A DNA stretch of 64,000 bases from Cyanophora paradoxa (Eukaryota; Glaucocystophyceae; Cyanophorales; Cyanophoraceae): positions 124,001-188,000 of the forward strand of contig QPMI01000416.1 of the NCBI GenBank assembly GCA_004431415.1. The letters are read 5' to 3'. The notes beneath the pieces were generated by a model. It ran no database searches. It was not told where the DNA came from and saw only the letters and a list, made by a program, of their open reading frames with translations. Positions 45,101-57,700 of this stretch are shown here, one piece after another. A program made the translations under genes and the position numbers. The first letter of the stretch is position 1. Every line of letters begins with the position of its first letter.

Positions 45101-46871
45101 CCCTACCCCTGGAAGCCGAGCTCGCTCTCTTCCCCCCCGACGAGCTCGCCGCGATCGCCGGGGCGGCCCCGCGGTCCCCCGCCGCCCTCCTCGCCTCGGT
45201 GCGCATTATGCGTACCCCTCCTAGGCCTTCCGAGAGAGAGATTTAGCCCGTACCCCTCCGACATCGATGCGCCGTACCCCAGCTCGAGTTCTTCGGCTGG
45301 GAGGGCATGCAGCAGGTACCCCCGACGGCGCAGATCTAGACACCCGGGGCGGGAAGGGCGGGCGCAGAGGGGGGTACGTATACGTGCGCACGCGCAGGAC
45401 CGCGAGGAGCTGGAATCCGCCCTTCGGGAGGCGCTGGAGGGGGGCGCGGTCGACCCCACTTCGCTCGCAGTGTACGCCTCCGGTGCGCCCCCTCCTCCCT
45501 CCCCCCCCCCCCCCCTCGTACCCCTCTCACTCTGCCAGGCCGCGGGTCGGGGCCCCTCGGGGGAAACACGCGCGGCGTCGCCTTGTGAGCCATTGCTCTA
45601 CCCCGGACGTGCCTTTCGTTGCGATTTGGCCTCACGTCCACCCGCAGCAAGATCCTGGTCAGGCCGAGCCTGCTGCAGGGCCAGGGCCGGCGCCAGGGCC
45701 CAGGGGATCCGGAGGGCGCCGGCGGGCACGCCCGGCGCCTGGCCCGCATGCCGGGGGCCCGCCCCTACGCCGCCACATGCACCAGCACCGTGCGCCTTGA
45801 GTTTCCTAAGAAACCGTCTAGTTTGTCAAGGCTTCAAATCCCTAGCCTTAATTATTGTTTTTTTGGAAAAGCCCAACCGGGCAATATTCGTATTAATATC
45901 AACAACCGCCGCCCCGTCGTTGTCATCGACATGGGGGGGCACCTAGGCTAGCTCTAAGGCTCTGCGGCATAGAGGGAAGACGTCCTGCTATCGTATCCTA
46001 GCTGTGAGCTATCGATCTGCGGCTTTAGGAGGGCCTGATGCGTTGGTGTCCTTGGTCCTGTGGAAAAGGAGGGGAGGGGAGGGGGAGGGGGAGGTCGGCA
46101 GGGGGCGAGGCGTAGGGAGGGGGAGAAGGGCAGGGAGTGGGGTACACGGAGCCCCGGAGGGTGGCAGGAGTGAGGCGCTGGAATCGGGAGGCTGGGGGGC
46201 GGGCGGGAAGGGTGACGGGCCGGGAGCGGGGCAAGGCGCTGGAGCCGGAGGGTGGGGCTGGGCGCTGGAGCAGGAGGGCGGGGCGGGGCGCTGGAGCCGG
46301 AGGGCGGGGCGGGGCGTTGAAGCCGGAGGGTGGGGCGGGGCGCTGGAGCCGGGGGGCAGGGGCCGGGCGCTGGAGCAGGAGGGCGGGGCGGGGCGCTGGA
46401 GCCGGAGGGCGAGGGCGGGGCGCTGGGGCGGGAGGGCGGGGACGGGGCGCTGGAGCTGGGGGGCGGGGGCAGGGCGCGGGAGCCGAAGGGCGGGGGCGGG
46501 GCACTGGAGCCGGAGGGCGGGGGCCGGGCGCTGGAGCTGGAGGGCGGGGGCGGGGCGCTGGAGCCGGAGGGCGGGGGCGGGGCGCTGGAGCCGGATGGCG
46601 AGGGCGGGGCGCTGGGGCGGGAGGGCGGGGGCGGGGCGCTGGAGCTGGGGGGCGGGGGCGGGGCGCGGGAGCCGGAGGGCGGGGGCGGGGCCCTAGCCTT
46701 AATTATATAACTTCTGTTAAGGCCTGAAGTTCTCGGTCTAAAGTCAAGGCATGCCAGGCGTATCTCCCGGGGCCCCCTGCCGGGCCCGGCCCGTGGCGCG
46801 GGCGCGCCGGCGCCCTCGCCGAGTGCCTCAGGGAAACCCTCGCGGCCCCCGCCGCCTTCGACTCCCGCTGA
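42101..46871 (+). CDS. HECT-domain E3 ubiquitin ligase with N-terminal coiled coil
   Basis: The ATG at 42101 (MEAELAECRAALNKANA) begins coiled-coil exons (LAAARDAQTTLVHERDRAVE, ETALFNMQSMFQRDRNELLA, VRKLEEAVAERQVHAYTLEA, YFELEEERKEELER). The HECT domain starts near 43780: CVFESALAAFSDARPGDRRQ, then VRFEGEVGVDQGGPSREFIR, FEEALRMDRSLPLF, and NADRLITEAAQWRCVGPRRS with ALEAVRFGFREA. The C-terminal lobe has ARPYAATCTSTVRLEFP; Cys at 45778-45780 is the likely thioester residue. The last exon (AYLPGPPAGPG...LAECLRETLAAPAAFDSR) ends at 46871, after an intron of about 950 bases full of minisatellite. The donor of that intron is not GT in my model. The coiled coil could be a separate gene. Confidence 0.8.
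46235..46690. repeat. GC-rich minisatellite, about 30-base unit
   Basis: About 15 copies of a unit resembling gggcgctggagccggagggc plus a G-rich tail lie inside the last HECT intron. The long Pro/Ser and Gly/Arg open frames crossing it on both strands are artefacts of the repeat. Confidence 0.9.
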
Positions 46872-46963
46872 AGTGTCGTTGCAAACCATACTACTGCTAC
46901 TACGAATCCAGCGCAGACTAGCTAGCCAGCCGGCTGGCTGGCTGGCTGCAGCTAGCTAGCTAG

Positions 46964-48158
46964 CTAGCGCCAGGCGCCCGCGCCGCGGCCGCCCGAGCGG
47001 GAGGACGGCTTCGGGCGCGGCGGGTTCCTCCGCCGCTCCTCCGCGTCCGCCTGCGCCTGAAGCGGGCGTTGGGGCCGGCCGGGGGGCTACAGCGGCTTCG
47101 TGTTTTAGGGGGGTACGTCTTCGCCGCACCTGCCGGGCCTGCTTGACGCTCTGGCTTCCCTCGGGCAGGAGGATCCGCGGCTGCGGGCGAACGAAGTTAA
47201 CGAAGCGAACGAAGTTAACGTCTATCTAGGAATCTCTCATCACACTAGAATCTGGACGGCCCCCAGCCGCCCGGCGCCGGCCGGCCGGGCTGCATCTTCT
47301 GGGCGCACCCGATCGTCGTTCCGGCGGTAGAGCAGCGCCGTGGCTCCAATCAGCTGCGCCAGCTCCGCCCCGCACTGCCGGCGCCGCGCCGCGTCGGTAT
47401 TGGTGGATGGGGGAAGGGGGCGTGGAGGGGGGGTGGGGGGGTGGAGGAAAGATGGGGGTACGGCACCTGCTCAGCAATGGCTACGCCGGCCTCGTCCGCC
47501 GTGAGCTCGCAGGAGCCGCCCACCTTCACCTTCAAGATCTCGTTCTTCTGCGGGGGGTACGGCGTCGGTCTCGGGGGGGAGGAGGGGGGTAGAAACGGTT
47601 CGCGGGGGTACACGGACCTTTAGGATGCCCTCCGCCTGCTCGAAGACCGCGTCCGTGAGGCCGAGCTTCCCGATCTGGGTACGGCGTCAGTCGAAGACAT
47701 GCGGAAGGGTGATGGGGGGCGGGAGGAGGGGCGGGTGCGGATCGAGGGATACGGGTGCAGGGGCCGGTGCGGGAGGCTATAGCTAGTTGGCGGCTCGGGC
47801 TTCTCGCTCCGCGGCGCAAGCGCACCTGCAGCACCGGACAGTCGCGACCCATCCTCGCTTGCGCCAAGATCGTGAGACCAGGAGTCTGCCAAGTCGCGCT
47901 CGCGCTCGCCGCCCGCCAGAAGGAGCGCGCTGATCCGAAGAAGGCCGCGCGCCCTCCCGCTGCACCGCAGAAGGAAACAGCGATTCTACGGTGCGTACGT
48001 GCGATCGCCGGGGTTGCTATAGCTGCGGCAAGCCCGCAGCTCGCTTGGCTGGAAAAGATCTCGCTCGGGAGCGACGCAGCGCCGCCTAGAGTTCGTGCAG
48101 CCGACGCGGCTGCGGCGGCTGCCAACGAGCAGGCGAAGAGTGCGTGCTGGGCAGACAT
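46964..48158 (-). CDS. CRM (YhbY-type) RNA-binding domain protein
   Basis: CRM domains bind RNA in ribosome assembly and, in plastids, group II intron splicing. Exons splice to give LTILAQARMGRDCPVLQ, IGKLGLTDAVFEQAEGILK, KNEILKVKVGGSCELTADEA and AARRRQCGAELAQLIGATAL followed by LLYRRND. The order and spacing match the whole single CRM fold, including the GxxG-type IGKLGL loop. The start is the ATG at 48158: MSAQHALFACSLAAAAAASA. The N-terminal 100 residues are alanine-, serine- and arginine-rich with few acids, and a hydrophobic run comes first, so an organelle presequence is plausible. The tail is basic (EERRRNPPRPKPSSRSGGRG), ending at 46964. Donors include GTGCCGTACCCC and GTCCGTGTACCCC. 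Confidence 0.85.
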
Positions 48159-48478
48159 CGCCTGTCAAACTGACGGGTACGCGAAACTTTTTGCCGACTA
48201 GCCGACTCGTTCACCTGGGCGTCTGCGGCCGCAAACTCGCGTCGCAGCCGCGATCTTGACGCAGCGCGCGGAATTTTGGCCGACGCGGCGGGCTGACCGC
48301 TCGACCGCGCGGCGACCTAGAAGGCGAGCGGGAGCGCTGCTGCGTCGTAAAGGCGGCCAGCTTCGGATCGGCGCAGATCATCTCGAGCGACAGGGCCTGC
48401 AGAGCGCTTGTGCGTGGTGCCCGAGCTCGAGCGCCGCGCATTCGCCGGGCCAGCGAACGCGCCCCGCAGGCTGTTGCG
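48159..48478. other. Divergent promoter region
   Basis: Separates the CRM gene (-) and the NYN RNase gene (+). No supported exon. Confidence 0.4.
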
Positions 48479-50967
48479 ATGGCGGAGGGCCGCCTGCAGG
48501 AGTTGCTCCGCGCGCTCGCGGGATGGGCGGAGGGCGAGGCGCGCTCCGACCCGGAGACGGCCGAGTACTTCGACCACCTCTACGGGGAGACTCCGAGACC
48601 TTGGGGCGAGCGCGACGCCCTCGAAGCGTGCGCGTTCGAATTTCAAACCCGGATTCGATCGCTCGAGCGCCGCCGCACGCTTGCCTTGGCCGAGGGCTTG
48701 CCATCGTGGGCCGGGCTTGCCTCACCCGCTCCGCCCGCAGGATGACGAGCAATGGCCGCACGCTGTTTCGAAATCTGCTTGGCCACGGCCCTTACACGGC
48801 GCTCGAGGAGCTGCGGAAGTACTGCGCACGAAGGCACCGCGGCGAGTCGGACGCTCGGGCCGCGCTGCCCCGCGCCGCCGAGTGCGCAGACGCTGTACCC
48901 TCCTGCTCCGCCGATCGATCCTTTGCGCCCGCAGGGTCGCGAGGCGGGTACATCAGGTCCTCGCGGGCCGCGGTAACGCAGCGGATGCCTCGCGCTGGCG
49001 CGCCCTCGCCGACGAGCTGGTGCGGTACCCCCCTTCCGTTATTTCGCTCCGCGCCAACCCGTACCCCCTAGGGCGGGGGCGCCGCGGCGCCGGTCCGGCC
49101 GGGCCCCGCACCAGCCCGGGCGTCCTCCCCCCCCTCTTCCTCCCTCCCCCGTTCCGAACCCCCCTCCGATCCCCTCGCGGCGGCGGCGGCAAGTCTTCGC
49201 CGGGCCTCCCCTCCCCCCAGCTCCGCGTACCTCCCTCCCCCCGCTCCTAACCCCCGGCCCCCGTCCGCGTTCGCTTCCGCCGGCGCCGGGTCCGGCGCCC
49301 GGCCCTCTCCACCCCCTTTCTCCCCGTACCCCCTTCCCTCTCCGCCCCCCGATCCCGCCAGCGACCCGCTGGCTGCGGCCGCGGCGGCCTCGCAGCGGGC
49401 CCAGCCCTCTCCTCCACCCCAGGCCGGCCCCTCCGTACCCCGACGCGCCGTCGTACGCCGCCGGGAAACCGGTACCCGCCCGGCGTCGCCGCCCCCCTCC
49501 CTCCTCTCCCGGGTACGACTCCGCGACGACTGCGAGCTCGACGAAGCTCCGGAGCAGCAGCAGGCCGGCGGGGGGTACGCGTTTGCGGCGTCAGCCAAGC
49601 GCCAGCGCTCCTCGGATCCGGGTCCCGGGTACACCCCCGCCGCGTCTTCTTCTCCGCCCCCCCCTTTTGCCCCTGTCAACGCCGCGCCCTCCCCGACCCC
49701 GCCCCGCCCCGCCCCCTCCTCCTCCCCCCAGCCCCCATCCTCGGACCCTCTCGCTTCCGCCTTTGCTGCCGCTCCTCGTCCCACCCGCTCCCGTACCCCT
49801 CCAGCGCTTCCGGTACCCCTCGGCATGGACTCCGAAGCGGACGGCCCAACTCCAGTACCCCCCGCCTCGGAAGACGACGAAACAGTCCACGTGCTTACCC
49901 CCCCCCCCCTCGAATAGATGGCTTTACCCCCTTGCACTTTTGAACCTGTACTCCCAGATCGTGTTGGACGGGTGCAACATCGCTTTTGAGCACGGGATCG
50001 CGGCGGGGGGCGCCCTGTCGGGCGAGCGCCGCCGCTTCTCGGCCCAAGGCATACGCCTTGCCCTCGACTACTTCCGGAAGTGGGCCCTCCCCGATTCGAA
50101 CCCCCGTCTCCCCGCCCCTTGCCTGACGCTGGCTTCAGGAAGTGGGGCGCCCGAGCCGTTGCGTTCCTCCCAAGGCTCGTACCCCCCACCAAATCCCCCC
50201 TCCCCGCAACCCCAAAGCACCATCAGAGAGACGCCAACGCAGGCGGCACCTGGAAAAATTCGATACCCCCGGAGACGCCTTGCTGCTGGCGGACATGGCG
50301 TCACGGGGGGAGGTCGCCCGCGTTCCCAGCGGCGTTCGCACCCCCCCTTCCCCAGAAAGCCCTCCAGACATCTCGTAACGCGTATCATGATGTGAACGCG
50401 TACCCCCCCCAGGCCGACGACGACCGCGCGATGCTGCGATTCGCCCACGCCCTCGACGCCGTCGTGCGGCCTCCCCTACCCCCTACCCCTCTCCTCCCCC
50501 CTTCGTCTTTCGACGTACCCCCTCCCCCAGATCGTGTCGAACGACATGTACCGGGACCACGTGGAGGACCTCGCGTCCGATCCCGAGGTCCGTCCGGGGG
50601 TACTCCTATCGCGTGCCGCGCACACACGCCGCAGGCGGCGTCACTAGGCGTCCTGTCTACCTAGTTCTCTGTAGCAGCGGGCGCAGCGGCGTCCCGTCTA
50701 TCTAGCTATAGCATCACTGGGCAGCATCTCCGCTCTTTCGGCCCGCTCTTGATCTCACGCGCGCGCGCGCGCGCGTTCACGCCTGGCCGGGCCGGGGTAT
50801 AGGTGGGCCCTGGATTCCCCTCCTGGCTCGAGGGCCGCCGCCTGCAGTTCATGTTCCCTACCCCCCGCTCCTTCTTCCACGTCCCCCCCCAAACCTTCGA
50901 CTCGGCGAGGCTCGCCCGCCTGGCGGCGGCCGCGGCGGGCCCCGGGCCCTCCCGCGCGCCCCTCTGA
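48479..50967 (+). CDS. Regnase (Zc3h12a)-like NYN-domain RNase
   Basis: NYN/PIN ribonucleases of this family cut RNA with a cluster of acidic residues. The conserved core is split over small exons: IVLDGCNIAFEHGIAAGG, RFSAQGIRLALDYFRKW, KWGARAVAFLP, HLEKFDTPGDALLLADMAS, ADDDRAMLRFAHALDAVV and IVSNDMYRDHVEDLASDPE, then WLEGRRLQFMFPTPRSFFHV. The first D of LDG, the DDD and the D of SND plus RDH are the expected acidic site. Proposed start is the ATG at 48479 (MAEGRLQELLRALAGWAEGE), followed by MTSNGRTLFRNLLGHGPYTA and RVHQVLAGRGNAADASRWRA, which resemble no domain I know. A Pro/Ala/Ser-rich region (49060-49900) separates them from the RNase. No CCCH zinc finger is evident. The stop is at 50967. 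Confidence 0.82.
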
Positions 50968-51703
50968 TTGAGACTGTTGAACGAGACGGACGAGAACTCG
51001 GAATCAATGTATATCTCATAATTATAAGATGTCGTCTAGAATATCGAAGATCTAGATCTCGGCCGCGGGGAGGCCTGGGCCTAAGCGGCCGCGGTGCTGT
51101 CGACTATATACGCCGCTTCTTCGGTGTATTGCGACATGCGACGGACGTCGACGTCGACGGATGTCGATTCGATCGACCCTCGAAGCTACTACAATCACAA
51201 ACCTAACGAGGGAACCTGCGGCTACACTCGCAGTCGTTTCCTATCTGGATACAGAGATGCATCCGACGACACAGAAAACAGGTACGTACGTGAACGGTTG
51301 GAGCACTGAGAGCGGGCGGGAAGGGGGGGACAGGCTCAACGTGGATGAATCGCTTCGTTGTGCGATCGATCCGACAAGGTTTTTTCTTTAAACTCATTTT
51401 TTAATATGCACTGCTATGCAGCAGATGTGCTGCCCGGATGGGACATCCGATATCAATATAGAATTCGAGAGCAAATTCTATGCACTCACACGCAGGGTTA
51501 AACTGTAAAACTACCGGCTCCAGAGTATCCGGTGGGTTTCACTCATGAAAACTGAAAGCGGGAGCGAAATTGCGGCGTAGCAGCCGCACCGGGGGTACTT
51601 TGAAACAGCAGAGCTGGCTAGCTGTGAGTCTCGGAGGCTCGGAAAGCGATTGAAAGGGAAACGAAAGCGAAGGGGGTATGGGATCCCGGCCGGCCGGTCC
51701 CGA
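50968..51703. other. Convergent intergenic region
   Basis: The stops of the RNase (+) and kinase (-) genes face each other. AT-richer DNA with GTCGAC and AGATCT palindromes; no gene seen. Confidence 0.4.
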
Positions 51704-54700
51704 CTAGGGGTACGCGGGCAGCGGCCCTTGCCCGGCGGGGCCACCCGCGGGTGTTGCCTCGGGCTTGCAGAAAGCCGGCATCGAAGCCGCGCGGGCCTGT
51801 GGGGGGCGGGGCGGGGCGGGACGGGGCGGGGCGGGGCGGGGCGGGGGGCCGGCGAGTCAGAGCAGGGTGTGGGGAAGGAAGAAGGCGGGGGTACAGCGCG
51901 GAGCTCGCACCCGAACGAGTCCTAGGAGCTTGTCCCTCTGGACAGGCTTTGTCGTGTACTCGTCTGCGGGGGGTACGGGCTCAGGGAAGGGAGGAGGGAA
52001 TGATGTCGGGGAAGGGGAAAAGCGGACCCATGCCAGCATTTAGGCAGCGGGCGCGGTCTGCGCGGGGGATACGTGGGTGAGCAGGGCGCGGGCGGGAACG
52101 AGCGGAGAGGGGTGAGGAGGCCCCACCGTCCGCGTTGGCTGCGGGGCGGGACGGGCCAATTGTCAGCCCGAGAAAAAGGAAAAAAAGGAAAAAAAGAGGT
52201 CGGACCGGCGAAGGCAGTGACGGCGATGATCGGGTGGTGGGGCAGCGAGTGGCGCCGCTCTGGTGAGCGAGCGAAGGCTCAACCGCGGCCGCGAGAGAAG
52301 ACGGCAAGAGGAGGGGGGTACGGGTACGGACACACCGATGTCCCGAATGCGGGCGGTGGCCTGGTACCCGTTGAGGCGGGGCATCTGCGCGGGGGGTGGC
52401 GGCGTTGGCGGGGGTACGGGCACATTGGCGCGGGGGTAGATGGGGGGTAGCGAACCTCGCAATCCATCAGGATCGCGGAGAAGACGGGGGGGCGGGGGTC
52501 CGCGCCCCCCGCCGCCCCGGCCCCGGCCTCGGCCCCCGCCTCCCCAGACGCGAGCCGCGCCTCGAACGCCTCAACCGCCTCCTGCCCGTCGCGGGCCCGA
52601 GTCACCTGAGCGGGAGAAAGAACGGGTTGTTGTCAAATCAGGTGAGAGGGGTGTGGGGGGGAAGAGGGGGGTACCTTCCACCCGACGTTCTCGAGCATGG
52701 CCCCCAGGATCTTCATGTTGATCTGAGCGAGGGGGTGCGCGATTAGCGAGGCCGGAGGGGGCGGTAGGTGGCCGGGCGGGGCGGGGCGGGGTACCGGATT
52801 GTCTTCGGCGATGAGGACGTGCAGAGGGGGGCCCTGGGGGAGTACAGGGGAGACGGAGCGGGGCGGGCTGGAGCCCAGGCCGGCAAAGGAGGCGGGGCGG
52901 GAGGCGGGTGCGGGTGCGGGGGAGCGGGAGACCGTGGGGGAGATGGGCGGGACGGAGGGCGGGCGATCGGCGAGAGAGAGGGTACCCCCCCTGGCCACGG
53001 GCCGGGGCAGGTCCGGCGGGGGCGTGGCGGCCGGCGGGGGCGGGGGCGGGGGGGGGGGCGAGGGGCCGACCGCGGATGAGGAGGAGGGGGGGGGGGTGGA
53101 TCCGGGGTGGGGGGAGGAAGTCGAGGGGGGGGACACGAGCGCGGCGAGGCCGGCGAGCCCGACCAGCTTCGGCGAACGAAGCGCGGCGGCCAGCACGTTC
53201 CGGTCCCCAGAGGGGGGGCGAAGGGGAGGAAGAGGAGGGGGCGCCAGGCCCGATAGGCCTGGGGCTCGGGGCGCATCGGCGGCCGGCGCCGGCGCCGGCG
53301 CCGGCGCCAAGGGGTCGGGAGGGTCCCTTGGGACGGACGGGGCGGGGACCGAGGGCGAGGGCGCGGCCGCGTCCCCGGGGGGGCCTAGAGCGGCCGGGGA
53401 GCACGGGGAGGACCGCTGCGCCGAGGGCGGCGTGCGGGGGGGGAAGTCGGGGGCGGGTACGGGTGCGGGGGCCGCGAAGCGCTCCACGGCGTCCAGAAGC
53501 TGCGAACGAAGCCCGGCTCAGATACCTGATCTGATCTTATCAGATCTGATCTGATCTGAACTGACCTCGTGGCGGATGATGGGCTTGGCGAGGTGGTGGT
53601 CCTGAGGGTACCGAGAAAAAGCGGGGCTCAGGCGGGGCGGGGCGGGGCGGGGCGGGGCGGGGCGGGGCGGGGCAAAGCCTTTTAAAAAAGAGCACTTTGG
53701 CTCTAAGCTCTCTGACGGGGCTCCAAGCCCGGGGTACCAGGGCGAGTGGGGCCCGGGCGGGGCGGGTCGGGTCGGGGAGGGGCCGGGCCGGGCAAACCAT
53801 GCCGGCCCTTCTCGCTGGATCCTAGCCCCTCTAGCTAGGAGGGCGGGGAGGGGCCGCGGCGCAAGCTCTAAACCAAAGGAAGCAGCGCGGGGCGGGAGGA
53901 GAGGGCGGGGCCCGAGGAAGGGGGGGGGAGGGGGGGGGGGGGGGGGGGGGGCGCACCATGCCGGCATCGTAGCAGCGGCGCTCGTCCTCGGGCAGCACGC
54001 TCGCCGTCAGCGCCTGCGCGGGCGCCGCGTTGGAGGGGCCCGGTTGGGGCGGGGATCTTACAGATCTTGGAGATCGATCTTGAAGACGTCTTAGAGATCT
54101 CAAAGATCTTATAGCTGGATCTCAGAGACGACTTCGGGATGGATCTTAAAGACGTCCTAGAGATCTGAGGGGTAGCTAGCTACGAGGCGGTCGGGCGCGG
54201 GCGCACGACGACGGGGTGGCGGGCGAGGCGCCCCCCCGAGGCGGCCTCAGGGCGCGGATCTCGCTAGAGGGGCTAGGATCCAGGAAGAAGGGCTAGGAGA
54301 GTTGGCCTGGAATCTAGGGGCGGGGGTGGGCGCACGACGACGGATCTACAAGGGCTAGGAGAATTGGCTTGGAACCTAGCTCTAGATCTAGCTAGCTACA
54401 CGTCGGGCGCGGGCGCACGACGACGGGGTGGCGGGCGAGGCGCCCCCCCGAGGCGGCCTCTAGGGCGCGAATCTCGCGCGTCGCCGCGAAGCCGTCCTTG
54501 CGCGGCATCTCGCAGTCCTGCGGGGGCGGGGCGGGGGGGCGGCGCGTTCGTCAGAGAGGGGATAGGGATGGATGGATCGGGGCTAGGGGCAGATTCTTAT
54601 ATAATAAAGCTGAAGAATCCTAGAGCAACTCCTATGGAATCTGAGAGCAACTCGCCATGAGGATGACGTCCAAGGCGCGGCCACGAGGATCTTCTATAGA

Positions 54701-57700
54701 ATCTTATACGATAAAGATATGAGGATCTCATATAGAATCTTAGATGATGAGAAGAATCCTAGAGTAGAGCAACTCGCCATAAGGATGACGTCGAATGCGC
54801 GGCGGTGGGGCGCCGCAGGCGAGGAGGAGGCCGACGCAGCGGCGGGGTCCGCGTCCCCCGCCCGCCGCCCAGCCGCCTCCTCCTCGCCTCCAGCCGCCGC
54901 CGCCGCCGCCGCCCCCGCCCCCGCCTCCTCCTCGGAAGGGGGGCCCCTCTTCACGTCCTGGGGGGGCTCAGCGTCAGTCGGGGGGACGGAGAGATAGAGA
55001 GAAATAGAGAGAGGGGCCTCTAGGCTGGGCTTGGCCAGGCCAGGCCAGGCCAGGCCAGGCTAGGCTAGGCACGGCTAGTCCAGGCTCGGCTACAGGCCAG
55101 GCCAGGCCAGGCCTGGATTGGCCTGTGGGATCGGCTCCAAGGAATCTTAATCTTAGCTTCCAGGAGCGCGCGGACGGACGGACGAGCGGACTGCGCCGCT
55201 CGCCCCTGTAGCCGCCTATGGCTCTCCCTATGACTACCCCCCCCCCCCCCCCCTCTGGACGGCCGCATACGGCTCTCCTACGGCTCTCCCCTATAGCCGG
55301 CTTGGGCTGGGCGGCCCTGGGCTGGGCTTGGCCAGGCCAGGCCAGGTTGGGCTCGGCTGCGCTCGGCTAGCCTAGGCCTGGCCTGCGGGCCCTACGCCGG
55401 CGCGGACGGACAAACGGACCGTCGGGCTCGCGCCGCCTGTACCCTTCCCGTCCTGCCCGGCCACGTGCGCCGCCGCCCGCTGGAACGCCTCAACCTGCGA
55501 ACGAAGGAGGGGGGGGGGGAGGGGGAAGGGGAGGCGTCAGCCCCGGCCCGGCCCCGGCGCCCGCCCGCCCGCCCTCGGTTCTAGGCAAGGGTGCCCTCGC
55601 TCGTCCCTACGCTGACAGCGAACGCGGCGGCGCGGCCCCTTCGCCCGCCCTTCGCCCGCCCGCCCGCCCGCTCTCGTTCCTACGTGAACGATGACGAACG
55701 AACGGGCGCACCGCCTCCTGGCCCTCTCTAAGATTCTATAGCTCTATAAGACGTCCGATTCTATTCTCAGAGCTAGCCACCTAAAGTTCTAAGACAATAC
55801 TACAGCTTTAATTTAGTATATGAGATTCGCGCACTGCTTCCTGACCGTCGCCGGCGACCACCACAACATGGCCCGCCTGCCGCCCCGCCCGTGGAGTCAG
55901 GTGCCCCAAGGTAGAACCCGAGATGCGGGCGATCATGAATCTAACACGATCCGCTCCTGTCGTCGAGGGGGGTACACGTGCCTTCTCGAGCATCGCCTTC
56001 ACGATGCGCATGTTGATCTGGTTGTCCTGCGCCCCGGTGGCCTGAGTCGGCGGCCGGGGCGGGGCGGGGCGGGGCGGGGCGGGGCGGGGCGGGGGCCGTC
56101 TAGAGGACCGTTCATCTACGTAAATTCTATACGCTAGAATCTCTGTAAGTTCTGTAAGAGTTAAAGTAACACTTTCGGCAAAGTTGCATGTAAAAGTCTT
56201 CTGTAAGACTTGCGCCCCGTCGGTGTTGTCTTGTTCAACGGCAGGGCGGGGCGGGGCGCTCTTTGAGCCCTATAAGCTCTAGTCTATATGTTCGGTGGCC
56301 TGAGTCGGCGTCCGGTTCGGCGGCGGGGCGGGGCGGGGCGGGGCGGGGCGGGGCGGGGCGGGTTGCTCTATGAGCTCAACAAGCTTTAGAGAACCGTCCG
56401 CCTATGCGAATTCTAGACGCTACTGCCCAAAAGTTCTGTTTGAGTTGCGTATAATGACTTCGGGGCACATGCGCACCTCGACGACGAGGAGGCGGGCGGG
56501 GTTGCGTGAATTCTAGACGCTGCTATATATCTAAATTCTACGTGAATTCTAGACGCTTCTGTATATCTAAAAGTTCTGTGTAACTACTTTACTATCTATA
56601 TGGTTTCGGGCAGGCGCGCGCGCTTCGTTCGCACCTCGACGACGAGGAGGCGGGCGGGGGTGCGCGCCGGCAGCGCCGAGGCCGACCGCTCCGTCGGCGT
56701 GTCCTGCGCCCCCGGGTCAGGAGAGACGCGAGTCCTCGAGAGGCGTGGGATCCTAGAGAGGCGCGTCCTAGATAGGGATCCTAGATAAAATCCTGGATAG
56801 CCTAGGAAGGGAGAGGGGGCGCACGGATCCGCCGGCGTGGAAGGGGGGATGGGATCCTAGAAAGATAGATCCTCGAGGGATCCTAGATAGATAGATCCTC
56901 GATAGGATCCTAGATCCTAGATAGGATCCTATATAAAATCCTGGACAGTCTTGGAAGGGAGAGCGGGGGGGCGCGCGCACGGATCCGCCGGCGTGGGAGC
57001 GGGGGGACTGGCACATGGGGGACCAGGCGGCCGCCATGAGCGCCGCCGCCGCCGCCTCGTACGCGTACGCCCGCTCCGCCGAGTTCCTGCGAAAAGGCGG
57101 GATTTGAGGGATTTTGAGGTGAAAAGGCGAGATTTTGAGGTGAAAAGGCAGTGGAGAGCACTAGGCGCGTCCGCCCGCCGAGGCGGGTGGTGTCCCCTCT
57201 AGCTGTAGCATAGCCGTCCCGGAGAGCGCGCGGCGCGCGCTGACACGGACCTGCGGCTCCCGTACGCGCTCCCGCCCCTGCTATGATGTGAGACGACGAT
57301 ACGATGTGAGACGATATGATCTGAGCGGGCGGGCGGACCGGGAGGGAAATCCCTCGCCGTCGTCGTCGCCGACGGAGGCGAGGCGGCTCCGCGAGCCGCC
57401 GCCGCCCCGCGGGAGGCCCAGCGTCTGGGCGCTGCGCGGGGGGTACAAGCTAAGAGAGAAGAAGAAGCCAACGAAGGTGCACGGCTTAGGGTTAGGAAGA
57501 TGGCTTAGGGGGCCTAAGGAAGAATAGCCTAAGGTGGCTTGCGTGTGGCTTGGAAGCCCGGCAAGTCTTTGCTTGCTCGCGTTGTTCTCGTTGTTCTAGC
57601 TCAAGAAGGAAGGGCGCTGGGCGTGTGTGTGTGTGTGTGTGCGCGCGCGCGGGGCGGCGACGCACCGCTCGGCGAGCTGGAGGGCGGACAGGAGCTCCGG

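Noticed and set aside
43865-45946. A 693-codon plus-strand open frame
   Set aside because: It runs through HECT exons in mixed frames and straight across C-rich introns. The HECT motifs lie in short pieces of several frames, so this is an artefact of stop-poor GC-rich DNA.
45954-46889. Long Pro/Ser/Ala open frame on the minus strand and Gly/Arg frames on the plus strand
   Set aside because: All are translations of the 30-base minisatellite, which has no stops in several frames.
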